This document shows positions 13,313 through 23,377 of a stretch of 64,000 bases of DNA, one piece after another. Location: positions 1,550,001-1,614,000 of the forward strand of contig NC_016475.1 in NCBI RefSeq assembly GCF_000226095.1, in the 5' to 3' direction. The first letter of the stretch is position 1, and every line of letters starts with the position of its first letter. The notes beneath the pieces were generated by a model. The model worked only from the letters and a program-made list of their open reading frames with translations, made no database searches and had not been told where the DNA came from. A program made the translations under genes and the position numbers. Origin of the DNA: Thermothelomyces thermophilus ATCC 42464 (lineage: Eukaryota; Ascomycota; Sordariomycetes; Sordariales; Chaetomiaceae).

Positions 13313-13860
13313 CTCTAGGTATAAAGAAAGACTAATATGGTATATAAGAGTAGGAATCTAAAGCTAAGCTTTAAATCTAAGAGGTCCTTACTTAGCATTT
13401 AAAGGGCTATTTTCTTAAATTATAAGTCTAAGTTAGTTATCTTACCTAAGGGGACTTAGATAAACTCTAGCTAATATATCTAGCTTATCCTTAATAAATA
13501 CGCTTACCTATTTTATAAAAAGGTCTTTAAAGCTTAAGGCTAGGTAGTTTAATAGGAAGATAGAGCTACTTACTATACTTTAAAGGCTACTTAGAACTAT
13601 AAGGCTATATTACAAATGGTTACTCTAGAGTAGCCGGCTTAGAACCTAGATTTAAACCCTATTAAGAACCTCTAGCGTATTATAAAGATTTAGATCAGCT
13701 AGTAGCGCTATAGAATATATAACCTTAGGTATATAGAAGAGGTCTTATACGAAGAATGGAATAGATTGACGTGCCAGGATTAGGAGAGGGTAGTCCTATC
13801 ATTTACGAATAGGTGTAAGGAATGTATTCGCAACAAGGGAGGAGCTACACACTACTGAAT
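13313..13860 (+). mobile_element. Tc1/mariner transposase relic, 3' half, RIP-mutated
   Basis: One plus frame reads through RIP stops as a Tc1-type DDE transposase C-terminal half. A beta-strand block with LVILPKGT (about 13435) is followed by a VVQQEDRAxYHT-type second Asp box (about 13545) and a DLNPIxNL-type third acidic box (about 13650). The tail runs to a stop near 13860. The N-terminal half is absent to the left, where element B's LTR ends at 13312. Family membership is well supported. Terminal inverted repeats could not be identified. Confidence 0.75.
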
Positions 13861-14289
13861 TTCCTATATATCTAAGCTCTTTCTATACTTTCCAAGGAAT
13901 CAGGAGACCTATTTCTGTATTTAAATGCCTAGTGTTGCTATTACTATATGTCTTATAAGATCGTGGGGTGGTGTGTAAAAGACCTACTAATCCTGATATG
14001 GCTAATCACTTTTTGGATGTGACTGTACAATACTTCGTACCGTGGGTAATCATACCAGCTCGCTAGATTGGCAACCTGCGAAATTCCGCACCCGAATAGC
14101 TACGTATGCTGTACACCAGTCCCCGTCCCGAGCTCAATGATGAAAGCCTGATCCAACAACCACGACTTACCCTCTGTCCCCTGAGTCACGCAACTTCCCA
14201 TCTACCTGATGCGCAGAGAAGAAAACACGAAGAAAAAAGACAAAATCCGACCCCGACATCAAACCCAGTGTGACTTGACATATTTCGTT
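13861..14289. other. Transition from AT-rich block to gene island
   Basis: AT-rich sequence gives way to ordinary GC content at about 14.05 kb. The left part may hold the 3' end of the mariner element. The right part is the presumed 3' UTR and terminator region of rap1. No gene is seen. Confidence 0.5.
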
Positions 14290-17200
14290 CTAGGCCCTCT
14301 CCCAAACCTTCAAGAACTCCCTCCTCCCAAAGACCCTTTCCCTCCCATGCTTGATCACCAACCGCCAAAACACCCTGTCCTCTCTACCACCACCTGGCTG
14401 GCCCTGACTGTCAGCTGCATCGGCCGCAGAAAGGCGAGGAGGAGGAGGAGGCATCCTCCCGCGCAGCGCATCCATCCAGTCCTCGATCCCCCTTAGTGCC
14501 GCGTCCTCCTCCTCTGTCCACACCCCGGGAAGGTTGGTCGGGATCCCCTTGCCTCGCGCGAGGCTGTCGAGCACGGCGCCCGCGTTGGCGAACTGGCACG
14601 TCGTGGCCTTGATGGCGCGCGCAATGAGCTGGGGCGGGTATTTCCGCTGTGAAAGGAAGTGGTTCATGATCGGGGCTGGGTTGATCGGGGTCCTCCTACG
14701 AACGGATTGAGGGGTCAGGCTGGAGGTGCGTCCCGCCGTGGAGGAAGAGGGAGGAAGGATCCGGATATTGGTTGTTGCCGCGGCTGCGGGCCAGGGGTGT
14801 GGCGACGAGGTGTTGGCGGGCATGGTGGCTGCTTGTTTGCCCCTGTCGCCCCCCCGGTCTCTCGGCCACGGTAATGATCGAGGGGGGGGCCTCCCGCCAC
14901 TGTTGGCCAGGGGCCTTGAGCGCCCGACGGCGACGGGGAGATTGCTGATTGACTCGAAAGCGTCGCTGGAATCGGAGTCTTCCTCTTCATCGTACTCAAT
15001 GGACGGGAGGCGGGGTTCGGCCGAGGATACGGCTGCCGAGGCGGTTCGAGGTGGCCGCACGGGGGAAGAGGCTGCTCCAACATCGGAGAGCAGCTGTCGT
15101 GACGGAGTGGGAGGGCCGCTGCCATCGGCCCCTTCGATTTGCCCTGGCGGTGGGGGAAGCTGCGTTTCCAGCTCGATCCGTTGCCTTGCCGGCTCCGGAC
15201 GACGAGGCGGTCGGGTAGGGGTCTGCTGGTTGGTGGCGGCCGCCCATGCGCCAGCAGTCCCTTGTCCAGCTCGTGCAGCACGAGTTTCTGGCGTCTCGGG
15301 AATCTCGCTGCTTTGGTCGTATCGCGGGCGCTTCTTGACTAAGCTGTGGAACGGCGAGGTCGACGGCAATCTGGCTCGTTTCAAGCCAACAAGGGGAGGC
15401 GAGGAAATAAAGTCGTCGGATGTCTGCGAAACAGCCACGGTATTGTCGTCTGGCTCGGCCGCAGACCCCGCCTCAAACTCTTGAGGCAAGCAATCTCGTT
15501 GCTCTTCCTGAGCCTCGTTTCTTTCGCCATATCCTCCCTTCTCCCCGACCTCCTCTCCCTCTCCCTCTCCCTCTCCCTCTCCCTCTCCCTCTTCCTCCTC
15601 TTCTTCCCCATCCTTATCCTCCCACTGCTCAAACTCCCTCAGCGCCTCCTCGAACCCCAGCAAATGCTTCTCAAACGCAACCTTCAAATGCACCGGCACA
15701 TGCGGTTCCGCAATCCAATCAAAGCCCAGGTTCTCCGAGATGACCTCCCAGTCGCGGGATGCGTGGTCAGGCTCCGCGGTAGCACACCGCCAGAGGTCCC
15801 AGAAATCCACTATGTGATTTCCTACTTGCGCCCATGGCGAGGAAGTGATGTTGTTGAGCATGTTGTACTCATTGAAGTTGCGCCAGAACTCTTCGCGGGC
15901 CAAGACGGGCGTAATTTTGGTACCGAGACCGGGGGCCGTGTCTTCCCCTACGTTCGTGTGAATAGCTTCGCTCTCGTTCTCTTGCTGGAAGATTGAAAAC
16001 TCCGCCTCGCCTTGGGATGCGGAAGGTTCAATGCCTTCCTGGCCCTGCTCAGGCTCACGTTCGTCCGTCACAGGCGCTTTTTGAGAAAAAACCCGCTCCG
16101 TTTGGAGGAGAGATGTTGATCCTTCAGGCTGGTCTATCGGTATGCTAAGAAAGCGCCGTACCAAGAAACCCTGTGCTCTCGCTTGGAATCTGGAGATCGC
16201 AAGAAGAGCCCTCAGCTTCTTTCGCAGACGTTGTGCTCTCCAGGCGTGCTGTATCTTCCTAGCGGCCAGGATTCGTTGCTTTCTGTATCTTAGTTCCTCC
16301 AGTATCTTCAAGCGTTGATTATCTGCGTGCGCGACGGCTCTCGTAATGCTAAGTTGAGGCGGTGGCGGTGGCGGCGGCGGCGATGGTGGTGATGATGATG
16401 GTGATGATGATGGTGGTGGACGATTATCAACGGTTGCCTGGTTCCGGGGTAGGCTTGTCGTTGTTGACTTGGCTGCTGATCGAGGGACGGGTGGTGTCGT
16501 TGGAACAGCTGGGCGTGTGTGTGGCTGAGGAGGCTCGGTTGCCGGCTTGCTGGCTGGTACAGGCTGAACCGAGGGGCTATCAGGCTCGGTTTCGGTCATC
16601 CGATGATTTGGCTTATTGTTGGGTGTCCTCGATGAGAGATACCGCAAAAACCGACTGCGATATGATTGCGCGGTATGTTGGGGATGCTGGGAGAGAAGGG
16701 TCAGCTTGATGATAGCAGCCATCGAAGAGAGACTGACCTCGCGTTCCAGCTCCTGGTATATCACGTTGCCGCCTGGCAACATTCCCGCCCGCATGCGCTG
16801 CGTCACATATTCAATAAGCAGCTTGTCGTCCTCTTCAGTAAAAACAGCCCTGCCCCTTTTCACCGGGTCCGAACGGGGCGGAGGAGCGGGATTGACATCG
16901 GGCTGAGGGGTTGCCGCCGGAGCCATTGGCAGGGCTGCAACACTGGGCGTGGCATTACTTGGAATGCCACCACCTGGCTGTGGATTGGGGGACGGTAATT
17001 CCTCCAGAACTGGCGGCAGCTGATCTTCGGGAAGCAAGGACAGCTTCTTGACCCATTTATCCCGCCACGACTGCCAGGTGTGGTGGGGGTACTGTTGGGA
17101 GTTAGAGACGCACGTCAAATATCAAGATGGCTGAGTGCTCACCCGCTCGGCAAGCTTCTGGTAGATTTTGTTGCCAAGGGTATCAACCCCTGCCCGCCGT

Positions 17201-17724
17201 ACCCAGGTGACGAGTATCTGTTCGTCTAGCTGGGTGAACGGCACCCGAGTACCTTTTACGGGCATGGTTGACCCGGCTGGACGGGGTTCAATGGTGCCAT
17301 GTATGCGATAGTTCTCAATATTGAGGAGCTCCCCTTTGGCGACAGAGTCCTCAATGTACTTCCAGGATACGGACCGCAGGGGGCAGTCCTTGCGGGCGTG
17401 GTCGGCAATCAACACGTCGGCGTGTTTCTCCAGCAGCACAACTTTGCCACCATTGTCCTGTCGCACTGTTAGGGGTTGCCATGGCATGTACAGACGTAGG
17501 TTTTTTTTTTTTTTTTTTTTTTTTTGGTTTTGGGAGGGGGGGGGGACAAAGGGGGGAAAAAGGGGGAAAGGGGGGAAGGGGAGAGAGAGGCGGCAGGTTA
17601 CCTTGATTTTACCCACGATGGAACTCCGAATGGGCACCCGCTGTGCAACCCAAAACTTGATTCCATTAAATAGAGTCCCTTCGTACCTTCCTTCTACCCC
17701 GTCGTAGGTGGTAGGGGCTGCCAT
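14290..17724 (-). CDS. rap1: Telomere-associated protein Rap1
   Basis: Rap1 is a telomere/shelterin protein acting in telomere length control and silencing. Four exons fit: 17724-17602, 17457-17143, 17091-16738 and 16686-14290 (introns 144, 51 and 51 nt), giving about 1,062 aa. The domains follow the Rap1 order. A BRCT domain (about residues 10-92) spans exon 1/exon 2. The first Myb domain is at about 111-165 (ending in HHTWQSWRDKW), the second at about 225-282 (ending in HPQHTAQSYRSRF). A C-terminal RCT domain covers about the last 100 residues. Between them lie Pro- and Glu-rich low-complexity regions, an EG dipeptide run coded by a CTC/TCC-rich repeat near 15550-15590, and an IQ-like helix at about 406-442. 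Introns 1 and 3 are multiples of three and stop-free. The start is the first ATG before the BRCT. The family call is secure; exact splice sites are inferred. Confidence 0.9.
17502..17525 (+). repeat. Poly-T run then G-rich tract inside rap1 intron 1
   Basis: A run of more than 20 T is followed by alternating G and A tracts up to about 17590. On the coding strand this is a C/T-rich then poly-A stretch within intron 1 of rap1. Its length may vary or be misassembled. Confidence 0.85.
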
Positions 17725-18683
17725 GGTGGCATGCTGCTGAGCTTGCCTAGGAAGCTGTGAAAGTGAACCCTAACCCCAGGCCAGCGCCCAGGATAACCTA
17801 AAAACGGAGGAATATGAGCGACAAGCAAAGGCCAGGTATTAATTCGGTTCAACACATTCAAAGGTTGCAAGCCGGCTTTCTCTCCAATGAGACCAAATGG
17901 GGAGGTTCGATATATGGGCTGTGTCTTCTTGTCACGCTGCGATCGATGTATGCGCGAGACGAACGCGACAGTAACCGTGGCGCGTCTTGCAAATCCCTGC
18001 AGGAAAGCTGGACAGCGTCTGCTTTTGTCAAGATTTCAAGGAAAAGTAGTGAATAGGGAATCGCCAGATCGACCTTTGATCGTGCCAGGAGTGGCAATCC
18101 CGGGGAATAAATATGAAAGTTGGGCTCTGGATTGGAATGCAGTTCGGTTTGCCTGGCGCGGTGGAGGCCCAAATGCATAGAAGTTACGGATCCGTTGTTA
18201 CTTCCGTAATCGCGGTGTCACGCGATTTGCAAAAGCGCATCGCTTAATTGCTTACATAACTGCTTAACGAGTCGCATTGTCAAGCGCAGTTCACTTAACA
18301 ACAACAATCTCTCATAAGAACCCCTAGCGCAATGAAGAAAAAGGCATTGAGATGAGACGACCAGGGCCTGCCTTCCTCTTCGGCGCTTGAGCGCCAATTT
18401 GCATTCTAACCCCGGCATTTAATCCTTCTTTCGAGTTAGCACCACGCTCTCCGACTTAGTGGGAGCGGCTGCAGCGCCCGCTAGTTACCTGGAGACCTGA
18501 TTTCCATTTCCTTTGTTGATCCCAGGTCAACTCGGGAGGTTCGGTTGCAGTTGGACTCAAACCAAGCAACTTACCAACCTGCGCAGCCCCTGTACACAGC
18601 AAACCTACTGTACAACAAGCGCTGCATTCTTTTTCACGTCCTGCAAAGGATGCATTTGACTGGGCTGCATCATAACTCTCAAA
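17725..18683. other. Divergent intergenic region rap1 / SWF1-like
   Basis: About 960 bp between two divergently read genes. Apart from the telomere-type box near rap1, nothing coding was recognised. Short ORFs on both strands have no recognisable domain. Confidence 0.5.
17766..17777 (+). promoter_or_regulatory. Telomere-type box (AACCCTAACCCC) upstream of rap1
   Basis: Nearly two CCCTAA repeats lie about 42 bp upstream of the rap1 start codon. Such telo-boxes bind Myb/telobox proteins (Tbf1/Teb1, Rap1-type) in fungi. Autoregulation by Rap1 is inference only. Confidence 0.45.
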
Positions 18684-20174
18684 ATGGGCATTATTGCGAA
18701 AATTGCCCTCGTTATCCTGGCCATCTCGTTCATGGTCTTTGTGACCTTTTTCGGCCGCCTCCCAGCACTTCGGTAACGAAATTTCCACAACCTTAAAGTG
18801 CTTGACACTACTAACTAAAGTTTGCCATTGTCTAACCCTATCAACTTTATAGACATACACCGATCGCCTGGCTGCACCGCCTAATATGGGTACACCTCCC
18901 CAATGGCCTCACAACCCTTGACCGGCGCTTTACCGGGGGTAAAGTGACCTCCTCCTGCACCCGCTTCTTCAACTACATGATGTACGACCGGCACCCAACC
19001 GTCTTGGTACGCCCATACCCTGTTCCCTCCTTTTTTCTCCAAGTCGAGATGTTTCCGCCTTCGCCCAGCTGACTGAGATCTCCCTCCCCTCCTTCCCCCC
19101 TTTTTCTCCCTTCACAAGATCTTCTTCCTCGTCCTCCTCGTGGGTGGCGAAGCCCTGTATCTCCCCGCGGCCTGGCCGCAGCTCAGCACCCTGCAGAAGA
19201 CGACGGGCAGCGTGGCCGTCTTCCTCCCCTACCTCTTCCTCTACCTCTCGGCCGCCTCGGACCCGGGCACCATCACGGAGGCGAACCACGTGCCCGAGAT
19301 GGCGCGGTACCCGTACGACTTCACCCTCTTCCACCCGGGCGCCGTCTGCGCCACCTGCCGCCGCCTCAAGCCCGCGCGCTCCAAGCACTGCAGCGTGTGC
19401 CGGCGCTGCGTCGCCCGCTGCGACCACCACTGCATCTTCATCAACAACTGCGTCGGCGCCGGCAACCACCACTGGTTCCTCCTCCTGCTGCTGTCCACCG
19501 CCGTCCTGACCCTCTACGGCGGCGTGGTCGGCGTGCGCCTGATGACGGCCCAGATGCGCCGGCGGTTTCCGAGCTGGGCGCTGCTGCCGTGGCGCGCCGA
19601 CGGCGGGCGCGGCATGTCCATAACCGATTGGCTCGTCGTCTGGAGCTGGGGGATGCAGGACGGTGGCCGGGGCGGCGGCGGCGGCAGCGGTGGCGTATGG
19701 CTGGCCGCTGTGACGTTGCTGGCGCTGATGATCAGCCCGCTCGTGTGGGCGCTGCTGGGCTACCACCTGTGGCTGATCTACTGTGGCACCACGACCAACG
19801 AGTCGATGAAGTGGTCCGATTGGCAGGCCGACATGGACGACGGGCTCGCGTGGAAGAGGAGGCTGGATCCCGGGCGCATCAAGGACCTGACGGTGGAACC
19901 CGCGTGGACGAGGTGGCCCGTGGAGGCGGAGCAGGTCCTGGTGCGGACCAACGACGGCAAACCGCCGACAGGGGAGGTTCTCCCGGGGTACGGGGAGTGG
20001 GAGGGCGTTTGGCGCTTGAAGGATGTCGAGAACCTCTACGATCTCGGATTCTGGGACAACCTTGTGGACGTGTTCTTGCCCTACTTTATGTTTCGGGATC
20101 CGTACGTGCCGGTGGCAGAGAACAGGCTGCGGAGGAAGAAGAAGAGGAGAGCGAGGAAGATCTACCTAGCCTAG
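18684..20174 (+). CDS. DHHC palmitoyltransferase, SWF1 type
   Basis: S-acyltransferase that adds palmitate to cysteines next to membrane segments; SWF1 orthologues act at the ER. Three exons fit: 18684-18772, 18853-19006 and 19119-20174 (introns 80 and 112 nt), giving about 432 aa. The N-terminal exon encodes a membrane anchor (residues 5-24). A second hydrophobic segment follows at about 82-130. The Cys-rich domain is at about 158-200 with the catalytic DHHC at 183-186 (DHHCIFINNCVGAGNHHWF). Two further hydrophobic stretches come next, with a Gly-rich loop between them. The C-terminus is basic (RRKKKRRARK). It is divergent from rap1 and convergent with the EngB-type GTPase. The SWF1 assignment rests on the N-terminal FFGRLPALR/WLHRLIWVHLPNG region and overall layout. 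The DHHC family is certain. Confidence 0.88.
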
Positions 20175-20430
20175 GTTGCCTTTGGGACGGCCTTAGCACG
20201 AGGTATCAACAGCGCGAGATATTGGCAACAACAACAAGGAGAGAGGATAGTGTAGATAAAGTAGGAAGTGTGATCTCAAGCATCCAAGAACCTATCGGGT
20301 ATCATACTTGCCGTCCAGTCTAGCAGTCCAGTTCCATGTACAGTACATTATTTTACAACCTTATCCATACACGCTCTTCCCAGGTACCGTAACCTCCTCA
20401 ACCGACCAATGATGGAAACCCCCTTTAACC
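20175..20430. other. Short convergent intergenic region
   Basis: 256 bp between the 3' ends of the palmitoyltransferase and GTPase genes. No ORF of note; presumably two 3' UTRs. Confidence 0.5.
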
Positions 20431-21672
20431 TCAGAACGATGGCCGCTGCGGCAATATCCTAGCCTTGTTGGCCTCCGAATCAGCCATCCACTGGATCTGG
20501 TCAAAGGACACGATCTTCTGGGCGGCCGGCTTCGGCGGCGGCGCATTGAGCACCCGCTTGTCCTCCACCAGCCCAGCCAGGCGGCAGATCTCCCATCTCG
20601 CTCCGACGATGCCCACGCCGTTCCCATCGGCGTCCGGGTCCCCCGCCGAGGTGACCCAGATCTCCCTCTGCCACCCCTTCTCGGCACCCTCCAACCACGT
20701 AGCGCTGCCGGCCTCGACCCTCCTCAGCTCGTTCCACACGCTGCGGCAGACCTCCTCGACCCGGCTCCGCGCCCGCTCCTCCCTGGTGTCGCGCATCAGC
20801 TTGTCCACCTTGGTTAGCACCACCGACGTCCTGACCTCGGCGTCGCGGAGCGTCTCGAGCACCATGCGGTCGGCCTCCTTGATGCCGGCGACGGCGTCGA
20901 TGAGCAGCACGGCGCCCTTGAGCATCTGCCGCCGGGCCAGGTACTTCTGGATCTCGGTCCCCCACTCGGCCTCGGAGCCGAGGCCGTAGCCGGGCAGGTC
21001 GACCATGATGAGGCGGTGCTGGGGCGGGGGCTCGAGCAGGTCCCGCTTGGCGCGGCGCTCGCTGCGGCTGCCGGTCTCGATCCGCAGGCGCTCCTTGACC
21101 TCGCGGGCGCGCTCGAGGGCCGCGATGCGCTGCGCCTTGCTGGGCGGGCCGAAGCCGTACGCGTTGACGCTCTTGGTGCTGCCCGCGACGCGGCTCGTGA
21201 TGGCCAGGCCGGCGGTCCGGGCCTTGAGCCCGTGCGCCTTGCGCGCCGTGTCGGCGTCGGCGCCCGCCAGCGCGTTGATCAGCGTCGACTTGCCCACGTT
21301 GGACCGCCCGACCAGGCAGACCTCGGGCGTGTGCGTGTTGACGGGGATGTGCAGGAAGCGCGAGGCCGAGTAGAGGAAGCGCGGCGCCTGCGACGTGAAG
21401 ACGGTGCTGGCTTGCTGGAGGGAGGCCGCGCTCGGCAGTTGCGAGGGCACTACATGCTGTTGTGGGTCGTTGGAGGGCGACGGCAGGTACGAGATGGCCG
21501 GGAATCTCGGTTCCGCGAGCGTGGCTCGTTTCTTCTGCGGATTGGTCTTGGACGAAGGAGGGTAGTATTTCGAGGGGAAGCCCTGTGAAGGTGACGAGGA
21601 GAATTGGCGGCGGATTTGCCGGGTAATATTGGCAGGTAGCGTTGTTGGTGATATCCTCTTTGGTGTCGCCAT
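20431..21672 (-). CDS. Mitochondrial EngB/YihA-type GTP-binding protein
   Basis: TRAFAC-class GTPase of the EngB (YihA/YsxC) family, which assists assembly of the large ribosomal subunit; the eukaryotic form (GTPBP8-like) is mitochondrial. A single exon of 413 aa is read from the ATG at 21672. The frame is open upstream to 21807, but the chosen ATG starts a basic, Ser/Thr/Arg-rich N-terminus (MATPKRISPTTLPANITRQI) typical of a mitochondrial presequence. The G1 P-loop GRSNVGKS is at 122-129, the G2 Thr in AGSTKSVN at about 163-170, G3 DLPGYG at 225-230 and G4 TKVD at 287-290. A charged insertion between G2 and G3 is longer than in bacterial EngB. It is divergent from FMC1, another mitochondrial gene, with a 367-bp gap, so the two may share control. 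Confidence 0.88.
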   Translation of the reverse strand: MATPKRISPTTLPANITRQIRRQFSSSPSQGFPSKYYPPSSKTNPQKKRATLAEPRFPAISYLPSPSNDPQQHVVPSQLPSAASLQQASTVFTSQAPRFLYSASRFLHIPVNTHTPEVCLVGRSNVGKSTLINALAGADADTARKAHGLKARTAGLAITSRVAGSTKSVNAYGFGPPSKAQRIAALERAREVKERLRIETGSRSERRAKRDLLEPPPQHRLIMVDLPGYGLGSEAEWGTEIQKYLARRQMLKGAVLLIDAVAGIKEADRMVLETLRDAEVRTSVVLTKVDKLMRDTREERARSRVEEVCRSVWNELRRVEAGSATWLEGAEKGWQREIWVTSAGDPDADGNGVGIVGARWEICRLAGLVEDKRVLNAPPPKPAAQKIVSFDQIQWMADSEANKARILPQRPSF

Positions 21673-21837
21673 TGTGTTGGTGTGTTGGTGGGTTGACCAG
21701 CAAACCCGTGGATGGATTTTCTTTGTTTGAATGAATGTCGTGCAGTCGCACATGTTCGGCGGATTGGAGAATCGCTGAAGATAACTGAATGCACTTAATC
21801 GAGACAATCTTGCCTGCTGGGAACGGCATTCACCAGA

Positions 21838-21853
21838 TAAGGGTTAGGGTTAA
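21838..21853 (+). promoter_or_regulatory. Telomere-type repeats (TTAGGG) in the EngB/FMC1 divergent promoter
   Basis: TAAGGGTTAGGGTTAA is about two and a half telomere-type units. It lies 166 bp upstream of the GTPase ATG and about 190 bp upstream of the FMC1 ATG. A telobox-type control element is likely in kind, but the bound factor is unknown. Confidence 0.5.
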
Positions 21854-22039
21854 ATTTCCCTTTCCTTGGGTGATGCAGTCCGAAACTCTCCATCAATGAA
21901 CGTTGACTGTACGGAGTACTCCCGTCGCCTACCACAACAGTCCCTTTTCTTATTGCCAACCGCTATATTCGGAATTCAACGTCGCCACGACAGAAATATA
22001 AAACAACAAATATCAAAATAATAGAGAAGAAAAAGAACA

Positions 22040-22435
22040 ATGGCCGCGCGCCTCCGCTCCCTCTACCGCTCCCTCCTCCGCGAGCTCCCTCCGCGCCCGC
22101 TCCTCTCTAACCCGCGCGCACCCCTCCACCAGCGTCTGCGCGACAACTTCCAGCCATCACCATCACCATCAACAACAACGACGACGACGACGACGACAAC
22201 GGGCCCCACGGCCGCCGCCGCCGCCGAGCTGCGCGCCGCCCAGGCCGAGCAGTTCCTGGCCTACCTGCGCGCCCAGCGCACCTACGTGACCCTCCTGGAG
22301 CGCTACAACCCGGGCATGGGCATGGACGACGAGGAGCGCGTGCGGCTGACGGCGCGGCGGGTCGGCATGGACCTTCCCGTCGAGTACGACGGCTCGGCGG
22401 AGGACTCGGTCGAGGGCGGCGAGGGGAAGAAGTAG
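22040..22435 (+). CDS. fmc1: FMC1-like ATP synthase assembly factor (LYR family)
   Basis: FMC1 helps assemble mitochondrial F1 ATP synthase and belongs to the small LYR-motif (Complex1_LYR) family. The single-exon 131-aa protein opens MAARLRSLYRSLLREL, containing the LYR tripeptide in a basic helix, followed by the RxPLHQRLRDNF block. Fungal FMC1 proteins are short, which fits. A Thr run at about 45-54 is coded by an ACA/ACG repeat at 22168-22200 and an Ala run follows, so this linker is probably length-variable. The conserved C-terminal half has LxxQRTYxTLLERYNPG and a helix ending near VGMDLP. The tail is acidic and Lys-ended. It is divergent from the EngB-type GTPase. The assignment rests on the N-terminus and length. 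Confidence 0.85.
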   Translation: MAARLRSLYRSLLRELPPRPLLSNPRAPLHQRLRDNFQPSPSPSTTTTTTTTTTGPTAAAAAELRAAQAEQFLAYLRAQRTYVTLLERYNPGMGMDDEERVRLTARRVGMDLPVEYDGSAEDSVEGGEGKK

Positions 22436-23330
22436 ACAGACGGTTGGCAAGAATAAGAAGAAAAAAGGGAGAAGGGGGCCTCCGCCGGGGGGGGGGGGGG
22501 GAAGACCTTTGATGGGGAACCGCTTACAGCGCGTTTGTTTGTTTATTAAAGAGAAAGTGTGATGTGTACGAGCAACAGAAGGGTTTATCGCGCAGGCGGC
22601 CTTTTGGCGAATTTTGTGTTGTATCAAACCGGCACTGGTGGGTACTATTATTTTTTCTCTTGCTTTGTGGCGGAGAGAGTGGAAAATGGTGGTTGTTTGG
22701 TAGGTTGTGGATATGGCCTGAACTGGGAAATGCCCACCAGTGTGTTGACACTCTGTATTTACAGGAGGGAGAATCTGGTAACTGTACTATCACATCAACT
22801 GTACATACATGCATACACGACGCGGAATGGAGGGACTTAAAAATTCTCTCCGCTGTGACGTGTGTTTTAGATCGCCTATGCTCTGATCTGATGATATCAA
22901 ACGAGCCATGTTGGCCCGTTAGTGTCTCGGGACGGGAAATAGCATGTCCTGTTTTGTCGTTCTGGACTTGCGCAGAGGGCAACCTGGAAGGTATGACGCG
23001 TAGAGGTTAGGCGATCAAAGCTCCCGTCGGGATTATGCCTAGGCTTCTTGCCAGACACCGCAAGGTTGGGGTCCTGATATAGGAAGTACGGCTTTGAAGA
23101 TACAAGTCCGTGAATCGTCCTCTCCTCCATCCGTTGACTCATCTCCGTCTCAATATTATTCAGTTCATATACATCGTAGCCTCGTTCTTCTTCAGATAGT
23201 GCACTGAGAAGAGAAAGAAAGTAGAAACAAGAGATATAGACGGCAAAACGGGGTATCAGAACCGCCATCAGCAAATCACCCTAACTGGGGGCGAAGCCGT
23301 GGAAAACGCCAGGGCAGCCCGGTGTGTCAT

Positions 23331-23375
<45 letters not shown>

Positions 23376-23377
23376 TC
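22436..23377. other. Convergent intergenic region, no supported gene
   Basis: Holds a G run (about 22489-22501) just past FMC1 and a GA microsatellite at 23330-23368. A 125-codon minus ORF (22897-23274) has a hydrophobic start but no recognisable domain and is not called. Confidence 0.5.
23330..23368 (+). repeat. GA microsatellite
   Basis: Near-perfect GA dinucleotide run just downstream of the stop codon of the large Pro-rich gene, in its presumed 3' UTR (CT on that strand). Confidence 0.9.

Noticed and set aside
14726-15484. 252-codon plus ORF antisense to rap1
   Set aside because: Shadow of the GC-rich, low-complexity rap1 exon; Gly/Arg/Ala-rich with no domain.
20501-21829. 442-codon minus ORF overlapping the EngB-type GTPase
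   Set aside because: Off-frame reading of the same strand; very Arg/Gly/Ala-rich. The 458-codon frame has all G motifs.
17766-21853. Telomere-type repeats as a sign of a chromosome end or interstitial telomere
   Set aside because: Each has only two to three units in promoters; far too short for a telomere remnant.
22897-23274. 125-codon minus ORF with a hydrophobic N-terminus
   Set aside because: Could mimic a small secreted protein, but no domain, cysteine pattern or splice support; likely chance.
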